Assembly (NCBI RefSeq): GCF_014207655.1
Contig: NZ_JACHHJ010000002.1
Location: 1 to 64,000 of the forward strand
DNA: 64,000 nt
Source of the DNA: Geomicrobium halophilum
Lineage (GTDB): Bacteria; Bacillota; Bacilli; Bacillales; Marinococcaceae
Direction of reading: 5' to 3'
The first letter of the stretch is position 1. Every line of letters begins with the position of its first letter. Below are positions 36,289 through 45,341 of this stretch, piece after piece. The notes below the pieces were generated by a model that saw only the letters and a list, made by a program, of their open reading frames with translations, ran no database searches and was not told the DNA's origin. The translations under genes and the position numbers were made by a program.

Positions 36289-36332
36289 AAAGGGCTGTCC
36301 CAATGGTGAATGACCTTATGAGGCAGCCCTTT
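36289..36332 (+). terminator. isolated hairpin AAAGGGCTG / CAGCCCTTT
   Basis: Nine-bp perfect arms around a 26-base loop, followed by CATGTTTG rather than a strong T tract. No gene ends nearby, so it may be left over from a lost gene. Confidence 0.4.
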
Positions 36333-36496
36333 CATGTTTGAAACACGATATGGCGACCCGAGTGATAGGTAACTAAATGTTTGAACCCCACCCTAATCTG
36401 ATCCATGCCCTATTATTTTTACTTCTTGACGGAATATAGTAATTGATGTCTATTTTTCTGAAATGGTCACTTTCCCTAATTAACAAGCATAAATAA

Positions 36497-36511
36497 ATGA
36501 CATAGTGTCAT
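36497..36511. promoter_or_regulatory. palindrome upstream of the CotF-like gene
   Basis: ATGACATAGTGTCAT is a perfect 6-bp inverted repeat around TAG, 26 bases before the start codon and next to the AGGAGG. It could be an operator or overlap a sporulation promoter; I cannot assign a sigma factor. Confidence 0.4.
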
Positions 36512-36536
36512 CACTTATTGATAGGAGGCCCAAGTA

Positions 36537-37058
36537 ATGATTTTAACATCGATTGATTTAGGTTTAATATCTGAACATTTGAATATACACCAGGATGTTA
36601 TTAGAAAATTAAAGTCCTATTATTGCCTAGCGAAAAATCCACAATTACAGCAAATTATTTATGAGCAGGTTTTAATTATGCGTAACCACGCAGATGTGAT
36701 GCTAATGTTGATGGATCCTGAACGAAATGAGGAAGTCGATGTATCAGCGTTACATCAACTGCAACCTACCGACATTCCATGTAAACAAAGCTTTTCTTAT
36801 ATGAATGAACAAAATATTGCCTTTGAGGCACGTAATACAGCAATGACAATGGCTCAAGATAATTTTAACTCTTCCTTAAGTATGAACGCACAGAATGTAA
36901 GGAATATTCATTTACAAATGGCTCTACAACAATTTGGGTTACAAAGCAGATATAGTGATTTTATTGAATCAAAAGGGTGGGATTATGCTCCAAATGCCTC
37001 GATTCAAGAGCAGATACATGCGCTAAAATCATTTCAACAAATGTATTATAATCTATGA
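36537..37058 (+). CDS. CotF-like spore coat protein
   Basis: 173 aa, ferritin-like helical protein of the CotF family: LISEHLNIHQDVIRKLKSYY at the start, a variable middle, and YAPNASIQEQIHALKSFQ at the C-terminus. Expected in the spore coat. Start after AGGAGG. Located close to spoIIP, another sporulation gene, inside an otherwise metal-resistance region. Confidence 0.75.
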   Translation: MILTSIDLGLISEHLNIHQDVIRKLKSYYCLAKNPQLQQIIYEQVLIMRNHADVMLMLMDPERNEEVDVSALHQLQPTDIPCKQSFSYMNEQNIAFEARNTAMTMAQDNFNSSLSMNAQNVRNIHLQMALQQFGLQSRYSDFIESKGWDYAPNASIQEQIHALKSFQQMYYNL

Positions 37059-37071
37059 ATATAGCCATTCC

Positions 37072-37096
37072 TGTGCCGATCATAATGATCGGCACA
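37072..37096 (+). terminator. hairpin after the CotF-like gene
   Basis: TGTGCCGATCAT / ATGATCGGCACA, a perfect 12-bp stem with a one-base centre, 14 bases after the stop. The T tract is poor. Between it and spoIIP (37097-37393) I see no supported gene. Confidence 0.6.
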
Positions 37097-37393
37097 AATA
37101 GCTTAATACCTCTATCATTTTGCGCGGGGGATACGCTGGCTATTCCCCTGGACCCCTTGGAGAAACGAAGCTAAAGGTATGGGGAATACTTGAAATGTAC
37201 TCGTTCTTGAGAAATCCTCAAGGTTTATTCACCCATATCTTTCCCAAACAATTGCAGGCATATTGTCAACGAATGATTAAATATCTGAAAACTTCTATAA
37301 TTTCGGCGATGTCCGCCCCAAAATGAACCATTAGACACGTTCTAGTAAAAGCATGTTCTCAATAGAATGGTAGCGTAAAGGAGGGACAGGCCC

Positions 37394-38533
37394 TTGCGCA
37401 GACCATATCACTACTCACATGCCTTCTCAGTATCGAAATCGAATGTTCAGTCGATCTTTATGGTAGCCGTCACTTCGATCGTTGGGACCTTTCTTATTAT
37501 TGCTATGCTAACGACTGCGGGTAATCATCATCGCTTTTCTTCATCAGTCCTTCATGATTGGACGAAAGAGGCACAAAGTGATTGGTTTATCCATTTATTA
37601 GGGGCTGAAAATCGGTCTTATCTAGATGCAACGCAAAATCCTTCTACCCCCAGTTTGACCACAACAGCTATAGAGCTTGCCACGAATATGAATTTGAATG
37701 ATCCACGCACATTTCTGGGAAGAGAGATTCCCGGTTTTTCAGGTTTTGACAATACGCTTGTAATCGCTGGGCAAGGAACTGACTTTACAAATATGCCCAT
37801 GGAATCTCCTCCCCCTTCCGAGGAACATCAATATGAACAACCCAGTACTGATGGAGGTGAAAGGGGAGAGACAGTAGACGATGATCCCCCTGAGATTTCC
37901 GATGAAGAACCGATCATTCATCTCTTACATTCACATAGCCGTGAGTCTTTTTTGCCTGAAATCGAAGGAGACGATCCAAACCATCAGGAAATTAATATTG
38001 TTCAGGTTGGCAACTATCTAGCCGATAATTTTCGCGAATATGGGCTTCCTGTAGAAGTGTCTGGTAATGACATTCAACAGAAATTAAATGAGCGAGGATG
38101 GGATTACAACCAATCTTATGAGATATCTCGCGAGATTCTTGTGGAAGACATGGAAGAACATGACGAACTCAAATTTTTCTTTGATCTTCACCGTGACTCT
38201 GTAGAACGAGAACATACTACAGCTACAATTAATGGTGAAGTTTATGCGCGAACATTTTTTGTTATCGGGGAAGACCATCCGGATTATGAACATAATTTGA
38301 AAATGGCGACAGAAATCCATCACCGCCTGGAGGATAGGTGGCCGGGATTAAGCAGAGGAGTCATGACCTCCGGAGGAGCCGGCGTGGATGGAGTTTATAA
38401 TCAGGATTTATCACCGAATTCGATGACCATTGAATTTGGAGGGGTGGACAACACGTTTGAAGAAGTCTATCGCAGTGCCGACGCAGTTGCTGAAGTTATA
38501 CAAGAATATATCTACGAGGAACTTGAACGTTAG
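37394..38533 (+). CDS. spoIIP: stage II sporulation protein P (SpoIIP)
   Basis: 379 aa; peptidoglycan amidase/endopeptidase of the DMP complex that drives engulfment membrane migration. N-terminal membrane helix (about 20-40), acidic linker (130-175), then catalytic domain with HLLHSHSRESFLPE, FFDLHRDS and the C-terminal TIEFGGVDN. TTG start 37394 after GGAGGGAC. It is not next to gpr as in Bacillus subtilis, so it may be an additional or relocated copy. Confidence 0.92.
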   Translation: MRRPYHYSHAFSVSKSNVQSIFMVAVTSIVGTFLIIAMLTTAGNHHRFSSSVLHDWTKEAQSDWFIHLLGAENRSYLDATQNPSTPSLTTTAIELATNMNLNDPRTFLGREIPGFSGFDNTLVIAGQGTDFTNMPMESPPPSEEHQYEQPSTDGGERGETVDDDPPEISDEEPIIHLLHSHSRESFLPEIEGDDPNHQEINIVQVGNYLADNFREYGLPVEVSGNDIQQKLNERGWDYNQSYEISREILVEDMEEHDELKFFFDLHRDSVEREHTTATINGEVYARTFFVIGEDHPDYEHNLKMATEIHHRLEDRWPGLSRGVMTSGGAGVDGVYNQDLSPNSMTIEFGGVDNTFEEVYRSADAVAEVIQEYIYEELER

Positions 38534-38537
38534 ACTT

Positions 38538-38570
38538 GGGGCTGTTCCTCTCCTCCTCTTCATTAGCCCC
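38538..38570 (+). terminator. spoIIP terminator hairpin
   Basis: TGGGGCT / AGCCCCA arms just after the stop; a second hairpin at 38610-38644 (AGAAGCC...GGCTTTCT) follows. T tracts are weak. 38645-38841 shows nothing else. Confidence 0.5.
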
Positions 38571-38841
38571 AGCCTACAATTCCCGCGTTTTGCTGCTACT
38601 TCCACAGTTAGAAGCCCTCTCGCTGTTATAGCAAGAGGCTTTCTAAATGCTTGGGGCTATATCATACTAGGTAAAGCAGATGCCCAAGAGTATTACTTCA
38701 TTTTGATCGTCTGGCCACACCAGTAGATGAAAGAATTGTTGAAGAACCATGCTTCCATGTGAAAGCAGAAATTATTAACTTGAAATGAACGTAATCCATT
38801 TTGGTTGATTCTAGACAGGAGGCCATGTTTTGAATATAAAT

Positions 38842-39972
38842 TTATGTTTTCCTCCTTAAGGGAACCTTCTTTCCATATGTCCCCATTCTCCAAAACCATT
38901 CAAAAGGGCCATAGTAAAACGTTTTTAGCCAAAGGTGGCTGAAAATCATTTGTACGACAAATAAAATGATACCTATAAAAAGGGCGAATATATAGCTTGG
39001 TTCCATCCAAATTCCGACCCTTTCAAAAATTGTTCTCCCGCTGTGCATAAAAAGACTTACGAATACCAGCGACTGCAAAAGGTAATTGGTGAAAGCCATT
39101 TTTCCAACAATAGAAAATGGCAACAAGGCATTTGATAGGGTCGTCGTTCTGCTCGTTCCTAAAAGAATAATGCCCATTAAGATTCCAACGGTTACGACAA
39201 ACGGATAAAAACTTTCCAGAGGCGTGATGACAAGGGCATCAACCTCATAATAAAGGGCCGTCTTGCCGGAAACACCAACAGTAAGGAAAACCAAAGATAG
39301 GAGCCACATTCGCTTTCTCCGTGCTACTGCTTGTGAAAGTAAATCCTTACGATAAGTGTACATCCCAAATAAGAAAAAGCTCAAATGCTCTACCATAGAA
39401 GAAAATTCATTAATGAGATATTCGGACCCCGTGGGAGATTCTCCCGGTCCAAGCAGCAAGTCCTTGAGCCACTCGTCTAGAGAAAATGAATGGGGGAAAT
39501 AATAATTTAGCAAATCCATTCCAATCGTATATCCCACCCAAGAAAACAAAGCCATTGTAAGCAACCACTTCGCTGGAAACTTAATAAAAAAAAGAAGTAC
39601 ATAACCAGCCATGGCATACATAAGCAAGATGTCGCCCGCCCAAATGTAATACCCATGGAGAGCCCCGATTATAAATAGTAGTAGCAATCTGCGGAATAAC
39701 GTTGGGAATGGATTCAAATTTTTTTTGCTTAGTCTTTCATAAATAAGAATAAGACTGATTCCGAACATAAATGCAAATAATGGCCTGGCGCTATCTTCCA
39801 GTAAAATTGACATCAAAGCATCGAGTGATTCATTGATAGAAGATTGGTTTTCCGTCTCTATGGAAGCCAATCCAGAAATATTCACTAAAAAAATAGCTAA
39901 TAAAGCTAATCCACGCAGTTGATCTAAAATCTCAATTCTATTACCCTGACCTTCATTCTTCACCGATCCCAA
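38842..39972 (-). CDS. DUF418 membrane protein
   Basis: 376 aa, about ten membrane segments. RIEILDQLRGLALLAIFLVN at 12-31, RPLFAFMFG and KMAFTNYLLQSL are typical of DUF418 proteins (YeiB/YxaH/YrkO type), acyltransferase-3-like but without a known substrate. TTG start 39972 after AAGAAGG. Its promoter carries the shared direct-repeat motif (40021-40053), so it is probably co-regulated with the copper genes. Confidence 0.85.
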   Translation of the reverse strand: MGSVKNEGQGNRIEILDQLRGLALLAIFLVNISGLASIETENQSSINESLDALMSILLEDSARPLFAFMFGISLILIYERLSKKNLNPFPTLFRRLLLLFIIGALHGYYIWAGDILLMYAMAGYVLLFFIKFPAKWLLTMALFSWVGYTIGMDLLNYYFPHSFSLDEWLKDLLLGPGESPTGSEYLINEFSSMVEHLSFFLFGMYTYRKDLLSQAVARRKRMWLLSLVFLTVGVSGKTALYYEVDALVITPLESFYPFVVTVGILMGIILLGTSRTTTLSNALLPFSIVGKMAFTNYLLQSLVFVSLFMHSGRTIFERVGIWMEPSYIFALFIGIILFVVQMIFSHLWLKTFYYGPFEWFWRMGTYGKKVPLRRKT

Positions 39973-40020
39973 ATGAGAACCTTCTTTCCAAGTATCTACG
40001 TTTTCGAAAGATCTAGTTGG

Positions 40021-40053
40021 ATTTTAAGAAAAAAATATGGAGAAAGAGTGAAG
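40021..40053 (-). promoter_or_regulatory. shared direct-repeat promoter, DUF418 gene
   Basis: Read in gene direction: CTTCAC-N5-CTCCAT-N10-TAAAAT. The -10 is at 40021-40026; a transcript would start about 42 bases before the TTG. Confidence 0.75.
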
Positions 40054-40151
40054 TAGATAAACTTCAAAAACGGGGCATCTTTGTACATCCATATTCCTTT
40101 AGTCAAATGACAAAAGAAAAGAGACTTCTCGAAGAAGCCCCTATTTTAATA

Positions 40152-41657
40152 TTATTCAGGTTGATTCGGAACATTTGGATCAGGCGTAAAGGCTGGCTCA
40201 AATCCTTCATACTGCACTTCAGCGACCATTCCGTCACTTGCATGGTGAAACTCGTGGCAATGGAACATCCAATTTCCAGGGTTTTGAGCTTCAAATACAA
40301 TTTCATGAGTCTCACCTGGGCGTACGTTTAACGTATCTTTGGTGACCGAAGATCCTTGAAGTGGTTCTCCATCCTTCGAAATAACGTCAAAGAACTCCCC
40401 ATGTAAGTGCATTGGATGGTCGTCCTCCGTATCATTTTCAATGGTTACCTTTACGACATCTCCTTCTTCTACCTCGTAGATCTCATGATCAGGGAATTGT
40501 TTTCCATTAATTGTGAACGTATCCCCCCCATCATCGGTTCCAAGGTTCATGTCGTATTCCTTATTAATATCATATTCATTCATGTTCTGCGCCTCTCCGT
40601 AGGTGGTTAAATCCAAGGAAGAGGAAGGAGTATCACCTGTTTGTAGGTCCTCATCTTCATAACCGTCATATATAAGAGGAAGGGACGCATTTAATCTTCC
40701 CTGATTCTCTTCCGCAAAAACTTGTATACCCCACGCCCCTGGATTGTCCATTTCAATTTCAACATCATATCGTTCAGCCGGGGCGATTTGGAAGGACGTA
40801 TCACTTATCATTTCAGCTTCATTGACAGGCTGGCCATCATAATGGGTCACTTTAAATGCGTGTTCGGGAATTGAGACAATTTGTGTAAACAATCCTGCAT
40901 TCACAAATCGTAGCTTTACTTTATCCCCCTCTTCAACATCAACGGATTCAAATTGCGAAGATGATTGACCGTTAATAACCATTGTATCATACATCTCATT
41001 CATCATATCCGCATGATCCATCTCCTCCATATCTCCGTTTTCCATGTCACTATGATCCATGTCTTCGTGCATGTCGTCTTCCATATCCATGTCCATTGGA
41101 GCAAATTCATCAATCGCTATGACTTCATCTACATCATAAGACTCCTGGTCCTCAGGTTCAACAATGAAAACCCCATAGAGACCTTGATCGACTTGGGTTG
41201 ACCCGTCTTGATGGGAGTGATACCAGTACGTTCCAGGGACATCTGCTTGGTACTCGTACGTAAACTCTTCCCCAGGCATGATCGCATTTTGAGTAACGCC
41301 AGGGACGCCATCCATCGCGTTAGGGACGGGGAAGCCATGTAGATGAAGGGCAGTGGGTTCTTCCAAATTGTTTTGGACATTTAATATAACCTCATCCCCT
41401 TCTTGGACACGAATCTCCTCGCCAGGTACGGATCCATTATAAGTCCAGGCATCTGTCATGGTTTCGTCATCAAACATCCAATGCGTCTCGGTAACATCTA
41501 GATTAAACACTTCTTTACCATCTTCAGTCATCATTTCATTCCCTTTACCCTCTTGTTGACTCTCGGTAGATCCCGTAGATCCCTCATCTAACCCCTCACC
41601 CGAACAGCCAGCTAGCACAAAAAAAATGGTACTCACTCCTATATATACTTTTTTCAA
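40152..41657 (-). CDS. multicopper oxidase lipoprotein (CueO/CopA-like) with Met/His/Asp-rich insert
   Basis: 501 aa; extracytoplasmic Cu(I) oxidase or laccase. Lipobox VLAGC at 14-18 anchors it in the membrane. Copper sites: LHLHGFP, YWYHSHQDG, HPMHLHGEF and FHCHEFHHASDGM (type 1, 2 and 3 ligands all present). Between domains 1 and 2 lies an insert rich in Met, Asp and His (MDMDMEDDMHEDMDHSDMEN region, about 189-225), a probable copper-binding segment. TTG start 41657 after AGGGGG. Divergent from ydhK; both have the shared promoter motif. Confidence 0.93.
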   Translation of the reverse strand: MKKVYIGVSTIFFVLAGCSGEGLDEGSTGSTESQQEGKGNEMMTEDGKEVFNLDVTETHWMFDDETMTDAWTYNGSVPGEEIRVQEGDEVILNVQNNLEEPTALHLHGFPVPNAMDGVPGVTQNAIMPGEEFTYEYQADVPGTYWYHSHQDGSTQVDQGLYGVFIVEPEDQESYDVDEVIAIDEFAPMDMDMEDDMHEDMDHSDMENGDMEEMDHADMMNEMYDTMVINGQSSSQFESVDVEEGDKVKLRFVNAGLFTQIVSIPEHAFKVTHYDGQPVNEAEMISDTSFQIAPAERYDVEIEMDNPGAWGIQVFAEENQGRLNASLPLIYDGYEDEDLQTGDTPSSSLDLTTYGEAQNMNEYDINKEYDMNLGTDDGGDTFTINGKQFPDHEIYEVEEGDVVKVTIENDTEDDHPMHLHGEFFDVISKDGEPLQGSSVTKDTLNVRPGETHEIVFEAQNPGNWMFHCHEFHHASDGMVAEVQYEGFEPAFTPDPNVPNQPE

Positions 41658-41688
41658 TCTTCTTCCCCCTTTTGATTGGTTATGTCAC

Positions 41689-41721
41689 ACTGTAAACGGA
41701 AAAAATGTAGAATCTATGAAT
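41689..41721 (-). promoter_or_regulatory. shared direct-repeat promoter, multicopper oxidase gene
   Basis: In gene direction: ATTCAT-N5-CTACAT-N10-TACAGT. The -10 occupies 41689-41694, giving a leader of about 25 bases. Confidence 0.75.
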
Positions 41722-41782
41722 AAATAATGATTTTTACTTAAATCTAATGAAAATCCGTGCTTTTTTGCTCTATGAACGATCG

Positions 41783-41815
41783 CTCCATATTTTCTACACA
41801 TTTTTTTAGTACGTT
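41783..41815 (+). promoter_or_regulatory. shared direct-repeat promoter, ydhK
   Basis: CTCCAT (41783) -N5- CTACAC (41794) -N10- TACGTT (41810-41815). The Shine-Dalgarno follows within ten bases, so the leader is very short. Confidence 0.72.
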
Positions 41816-41840
41816 ATTCATGAAAAGGAGGAATTATAGA

Positions 41841-42482
41841 ATGAAGAAGAAAATCATGATAGGATCCGTTTCGCTAGTAACAGCTTTTGCATTAGCTGCA
41901 TGTGGCAATGGTGATGAGGAAATGCCAGATGAAGGGATGGATATGGATTCCGGTTCGGATAGTAATATGGAAGATATGGGTGATGAGATGCCCGATCATG
42001 ACGATATGGATGGCATGGATATGGACGATGACATGCACGAAGATATGGATCATTCCAGTTCCGGTGAAGTTCCTGATGATTTAGGGGAAGAAGAGAATCC
42101 AACTTTTGAAGTGGGAAGCCAAGCAATGGTGGAAGGCGGCCATATGGAGGAAATGGAAGGTGCCAAAGCCACCATCGTAGGGGCTTATGATACGACTGCC
42201 TACATTGTTTCTTACGACCCAACCAATGGCGGGGAAAGAGTAGAAAATCATGAATGGGTGGTTCATGAAGAAATTGAAGAAGCCGGGGAAGAAACATTTG
42301 AACCGGGGACAGAAGTCACATTAGAAGCCGATCATATGGATGGCATGGAAGGAGCCACAGCTGCAATTGATGAGGCTGAAGAAACAACGGTTTATATGAT
42401 TGATTACACACCTACAGATGGTGGTGAAGAAGTGGAAAATCATAAATGGGTTACAGAGGATGAGCTCTCAGAGGTTGAATAA
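41841..42482 (+). CDS. ydhK: YdhK family (DUF1541) lipoprotein with metal-binding N-terminus
   Basis: 213 aa. Lipobox LAAC; the mature N-terminus is almost entirely Met, Asp, His and Glu (GMDMDSGSD ... DDMHEDMDHSSS, about 30-75), then two DUF1541 repeats, each containing GAKATI/GATAAI and VENHEWV/VENHKWV. ATG 41841 after AAAGGAGG; the frame is open from 41757. Known for copper-inducible clusters in Firmicutes; the exact role (periplasmic-side copper binding) is inferred. Confidence 0.88.
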   Translation: MKKKIMIGSVSLVTAFALAACGNGDEEMPDEGMDMDSGSDSNMEDMGDEMPDHDDMDGMDMDDDMHEDMDHSSSGEVPDDLGEEENPTFEVGSQAMVEGGHMEEMEGAKATIVGAYDTTAYIVSYDPTNGGERVENHEWVVHEEIEEAGEETFEPGTEVTLEADHMDGMEGATAAIDEAEETTVYMIDYTPTDGGEEVENHKWVTEDELSEVE

Positions 42483-42536
42483 AAAAGACGATAAGGCCCT
42501 TATGCTGGACGAAAAATAGAAAACAAAATTGATTAA

Positions 42537-42588
42537 CCCTTATCCGATCATTTTATTAAGGTTGAATGATCCGATAAGGGCATTTTTG
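42537..42588 (+). terminator. ydhK terminator
   Basis: CCCTTATCCGATCATT pairs with AATGATCCGATAAGGG (one mismatch) and is followed by CATTTTTG. Confidence 0.82.
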
Positions 42589-42630
42589 TAACTATCGTTT
42601 CAATGAGAGAGAACAAAAATGTATTCCCAA

Positions 42631-42663
42631 CTTCATAAAAACTACATATTTAATGGATAAACC
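42631..42663 (+). promoter_or_regulatory. shared direct-repeat promoter, Csp gene
   Basis: CTTCAT (42631) -N5- CTACAT (42642) -N10- TAAACC (42658-42663). Best match to the consensus. Confidence 0.78.
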
Positions 42664-42730
42664 ATTAAGGACACCGCACACTAGCTAGTGAATGCAAATT
42701 ATGTGTCATAAGAAAGGGGTACCAAGATTA

Positions 42731-43057
42731 ATGAATTATCAAGAGTGTATTCAAGCATGTTTAGAATGCATGGAACAGTGCAATCGATGTTTTGATGAGT
42801 GTCTGAAGGAAGACAACGTACAAATGCTGGCGGAATGTATCAGACTGGATCGAGAATGTGCAGATATCTGTGCGTTTGCGGTACAAGCTATGCAAACAAA
42901 CAGCCGTTTTGCCAAGCAGATCTGTGAATTATGCGCGGACATCTGTCAAGCTTGTGGCGATGAGTGTGCAAAGCACGACCACCACCAGCATTGCCAAGAT
43001 TGTGCGGAAGCTTGTCACCGGTGCGCAAAAATATGCCGTGAAATGGCGGCTGCATAA
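42731..43057 (+). CDS. Cys-rich four-helix copper storage protein (Csp/YhjQ-like)
   Basis: 108 aa with 19 cysteines arranged as CxxxC steps along helices (YQECIQACLECMEQC; QICELCADICQACGDEC; CQDCAEACHRCAKIC) and a His-rich turn HDHHQH. This is the DUF326 / Csp3 pattern: a tetrameric helical bundle that binds many Cu(I) ions in the cytosol. No signal peptide. ATG 42731 after AAAGGGG; the open frame reaches 42692. Strong terminator follows. Confidence 0.88.
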   Translation: MNYQECIQACLECMEQCNRCFDECLKEDNVQMLAECIRLDRECADICAFAVQAMQTNSRFAKQICELCADICQACGDECAKHDHHQHCQDCAEACHRCAKICREMAAA

Positions 43058-43064
43058 TTCCTCG

Positions 43065-43105
43065 ACCCTGAGGCGGTTCCTATCCGCCTTCAGGGTTTCT
43101 TTTTA
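43065..43105 (+). terminator. Csp gene terminator
   Basis: ACCCTGAGGCGG / CCGCCTTCAGGGT stem followed by TTCTTTTT. Confidence 0.85.
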
Positions 43106-43152
43106 TGATGAGATATGACGCCTTCAGGGTTTCTTTTTATGATGAGATATGA
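43085..43152 (+). repeat. perfect 34-bp tandem duplication of the terminator arm
   Basis: 43085-43118 and 43119-43152 are identical: each contains CGCCTTCAGGG, TTTCTTTTT and ATGATGAGATATGA. Only the descending arm and T tract were copied, so a second stem cannot form but a competing arm exists. Confidence 0.95.
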
Positions 43153-43204
43153 CACTCCACATCAGTGTTTTCGTCAAAAAATGATCATATTTTACATACC
43201 TATT

Positions 43205-43237
43205 CTTCACATCAACTACATATTTACTAGTTAAACT
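43205..43237 (+). promoter_or_regulatory. shared direct-repeat promoter, response regulator operon
   Basis: CTTCAC (43205) -N5- CTACAT (43216) -N10- TAAACT (43232-43237). It implies autoregulation if the encoded response regulator binds it. Confidence 0.75.
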
Positions 43238-43268
43238 TAACATATAGCACTTCATGGGAGGAGCAAAA

Positions 43269-43970
43269 GTGGCCGAACGTATACTTATTGTGGATGACGA
43301 GCGAAAAATGCGACAGTTGATTGGTCTTTATTTGACAAATGCAGGCTATGAACTTGATGAAGCAAGTTCTGGGACGGAAGCGATACATAAGACAAACGAT
43401 CAACCTTATGACGCCATTATTTTAGATGTTATGATGCCACGGACCGATGGTTGGGTCGTATGTGAGCACCTTCGTGCTGAAGGATCCAATATAGGTATTT
43501 TGATGTTAACAGCGAGAACAGAAGTGGGAGATCGGGTCAAAGGACTTGACCTGGGGGCGGATGATTATCTCGTAAAACCGTTCGCTCCAGAGGAACTCGT
43601 CGCACGTGTAAAAGCATTGCTCCGGCGTAAATCCAACCCCTTAAACGAGGATTTAGTAGAGATAACAGCTGGCCCATTATTTATTCAACCGGATCGACAC
43701 GAGGTTAAGGTGGCGGGAAAATCCGTCGATTTAACCGCAAAAGAATTTGCGATTTTGTATTTAATGGCCTCCCGTCCGGAACGCGTGTATACAAGAGAAA
43801 ATGTCATCGAGCAGATTTGGTCAATGGATCGTGAATGGCACGATCCTCGAACGATTGACACCCATATCAAAAATATCCGAACCAAATTGAAAAAGGCTGG
43901 TCTGCCATTTAATCCAATGAAGACCGTGTGGGGAGTGGGATACAAATTTAATACAACGGAAGGAAAATAG
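43269..43970 (+). CDS. OmpR/PhoB-family response regulator
   Basis: 233 aa from GTG 43269 (after GGAGGAG). Receiver domain with ILIVDDE, phosphorylated Asp in IILDVMMPRTDG, Lys in YLVKPF; winged-helix DNA-binding domain from about 135 (DLTAKEFAILYLMASRPERV, RTIDTHIKNIRTKL). Proteins of this class bind direct repeats with about one-turn spacing, as in the seven local promoters. Four-base gap to the kinase gene. Confidence 0.93.
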   Translation: MAERILIVDDERKMRQLIGLYLTNAGYELDEASSGTEAIHKTNDQPYDAIILDVMMPRTDGWVVCEHLRAEGSNIGILMLTARTEVGDRVKGLDLGADDYLVKPFAPEELVARVKALLRRKSNPLNEDLVEITAGPLFIQPDRHEVKVAGKSVDLTAKEFAILYLMASRPERVYTRENVIEQIWSMDREWHDPRTIDTHIKNIRTKLKKAGLPFNPMKTVWGVGYKFNTTEGK

Positions 43971-43973
43971 CCG

Positions 43974-45341
43974 ATGAACAGGATTTTTTATAAGCTCGGT
44001 GGATTGATTATGATTTTGTTTCTCATCGTACTGCTTCCGTTAGGGTATGTCATGGTCCAAATTTTCACCAATTATAATGAAGTACATTTATACGAAGAAA
44101 CGGATGAAATGGCTTCCCAATATGCCAACCTCCTTGCTGTAGTAGATGATCCTGACATAGAACTTCTTGTCCAATCGATGGATCAGGAGACAGCACGAAA
44201 GATGGTCATTATTGATCCAAATGGAGACGTTGTAGAAGATTCCGGGATCCGTGGTTTTCATCCCTCTGATCATTCAACATCGCAGGGAGAGGCAGGAAGA
44301 TTTATCGACCCAAATGATCGTCAAGAATATATTTATGCTGGGGAACGAGTGCAGAATGACGATATTGGAGAGGTCTTTATTTTTTCACCTTCAGATCTCA
44401 TGGATCAATCAGCCATTCAAGTACAGCAGGCGCTGCTTCTATCAGGGGTTGGAGCCTTTCTTCTTGCCTTTGGTTTTACGTTTATTGCTTCCAGAGAATT
44501 GTCAACGCCCCTGCAGGAGATGGAAAGAGCCGCAAACCAAATGGCGAGGGGGGATCTAGATGTGGAAGTGCCTGTGAAAACGAAAGATGAGTTGGGTTCG
44601 CTCTCCCATTCCATGAATGAGTTGGCACGCGAACTAAAAAGGTACCGGAGCAACAGGCAAGCTTTTTTTTCGGACGTGTCTCATGAATTACGGACGCCAC
44701 TGTCTTATGTCCAGGGGTATTGTGACGCACTAAAAAAGGAGCTTTATCAGGATGAAACCGAAAGGCAACAGTTTGTCGATATTATTCATGAAGAAGCCCA
44801 CCGCATGAATCGACTGATCCATGATTTATTTGAATTATCCCGAATGGAAGAAGAGCGTTTTCCCTTGAACCTTGAGCTCATTCATATCGGAGACGTTATC
44901 AAACGAGCAACAGCAAAAATGGCCACCGAAGCTAAGAAAAAGAACAATACCATAAAGGTTGATATGGAAGGAAAATTTCCAACGATTGTAGCTGATAGCT
45001 TCCGGCTGGAACAGATCTTCACAAATTTACTTCAAAATGCGGTGAGTTATACGGAAAACGGGCATGTTTGGATCGAGGGATCCTTGAACGACGGGAACAT
45101 CGAAGTAAAAATTTCGGATACGGGAAGGGGTATCGCTACTGAAGATCTTCCCTACATTTTTGAGCGTTTCTATCGGGCTGAAAAGTCCAGATCACGTGAT
45201 TTTGGGGGGACCGGTTTAGGGCTTGCCATCGTGAAACAATTGACGGAACTCCAATATGGAAGCATTCAGGTGGAAAGTGTTCCCGGAAAAGGGACGACAT
45301 TTACGCTACGTTTTCCAGAAGCAAAGGAGGGCGATGAATGA
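43974..45341 (+). CDS. sensor histidine kinase
   Basis: 455 aa. Two membrane helices (about 10-30 and 145-168) flank a 110-residue extracytoplasmic sensor; HAMP (170-222); dimerisation/phospho-acceptor FSDVSHELRTPLSYVQG; N box QIFTNLLQNAVSY; G boxes SDTGRGI and GGTGLGLAI. The sensor loop is acidic and lacks Cys; it has few His. A copper or envelope-stress signal is inferred from the neighbours. Confidence 0.92.
   Translation: MNRIFYKLGGLIMILFLIVLLPLGYVMVQIFTNYNEVHLYEETDEMASQYANLLAVVDDPDIELLVQSMDQETARKMVIIDPNGDVVEDSGIRGFHPSDHSTSQGEAGRFIDPNDRQEYIYAGERVQNDDIGEVFIFSPSDLMDQSAIQVQQALLLSGVGAFLLAFGFTFIASRELSTPLQEMERAANQMARGDLDVEVPVKTKDELGSLSHSMNELARELKRYRSNRQAFFSDVSHELRTPLSYVQGYCDALKKELYQDETERQQFVDIIHEEAHRMNRLIHDLFELSRMEEERFPLNLELIHIGDVIKRATAKMATEAKKKNNTIKVDMEGKFPTIVADSFRLEQIFTNLLQNAVSYTENGHVWIEGSLNDGNIEVKISDTGRGIATEDLPYIFERFYRAEKSRSRDFGGTGLGLAIVKQLTELQYGSIQVESVPGKGTTFTLRFPEAKEGDE

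Noticed and set aside
37120-37326. 68-codon frame before spoIIP
   Set aside because: No coding signature; a 25-base stretch near 37189 resembles 36179 (CTTGAAAT..CT.GTTCTTGAGAA), but this is too short to interpret.
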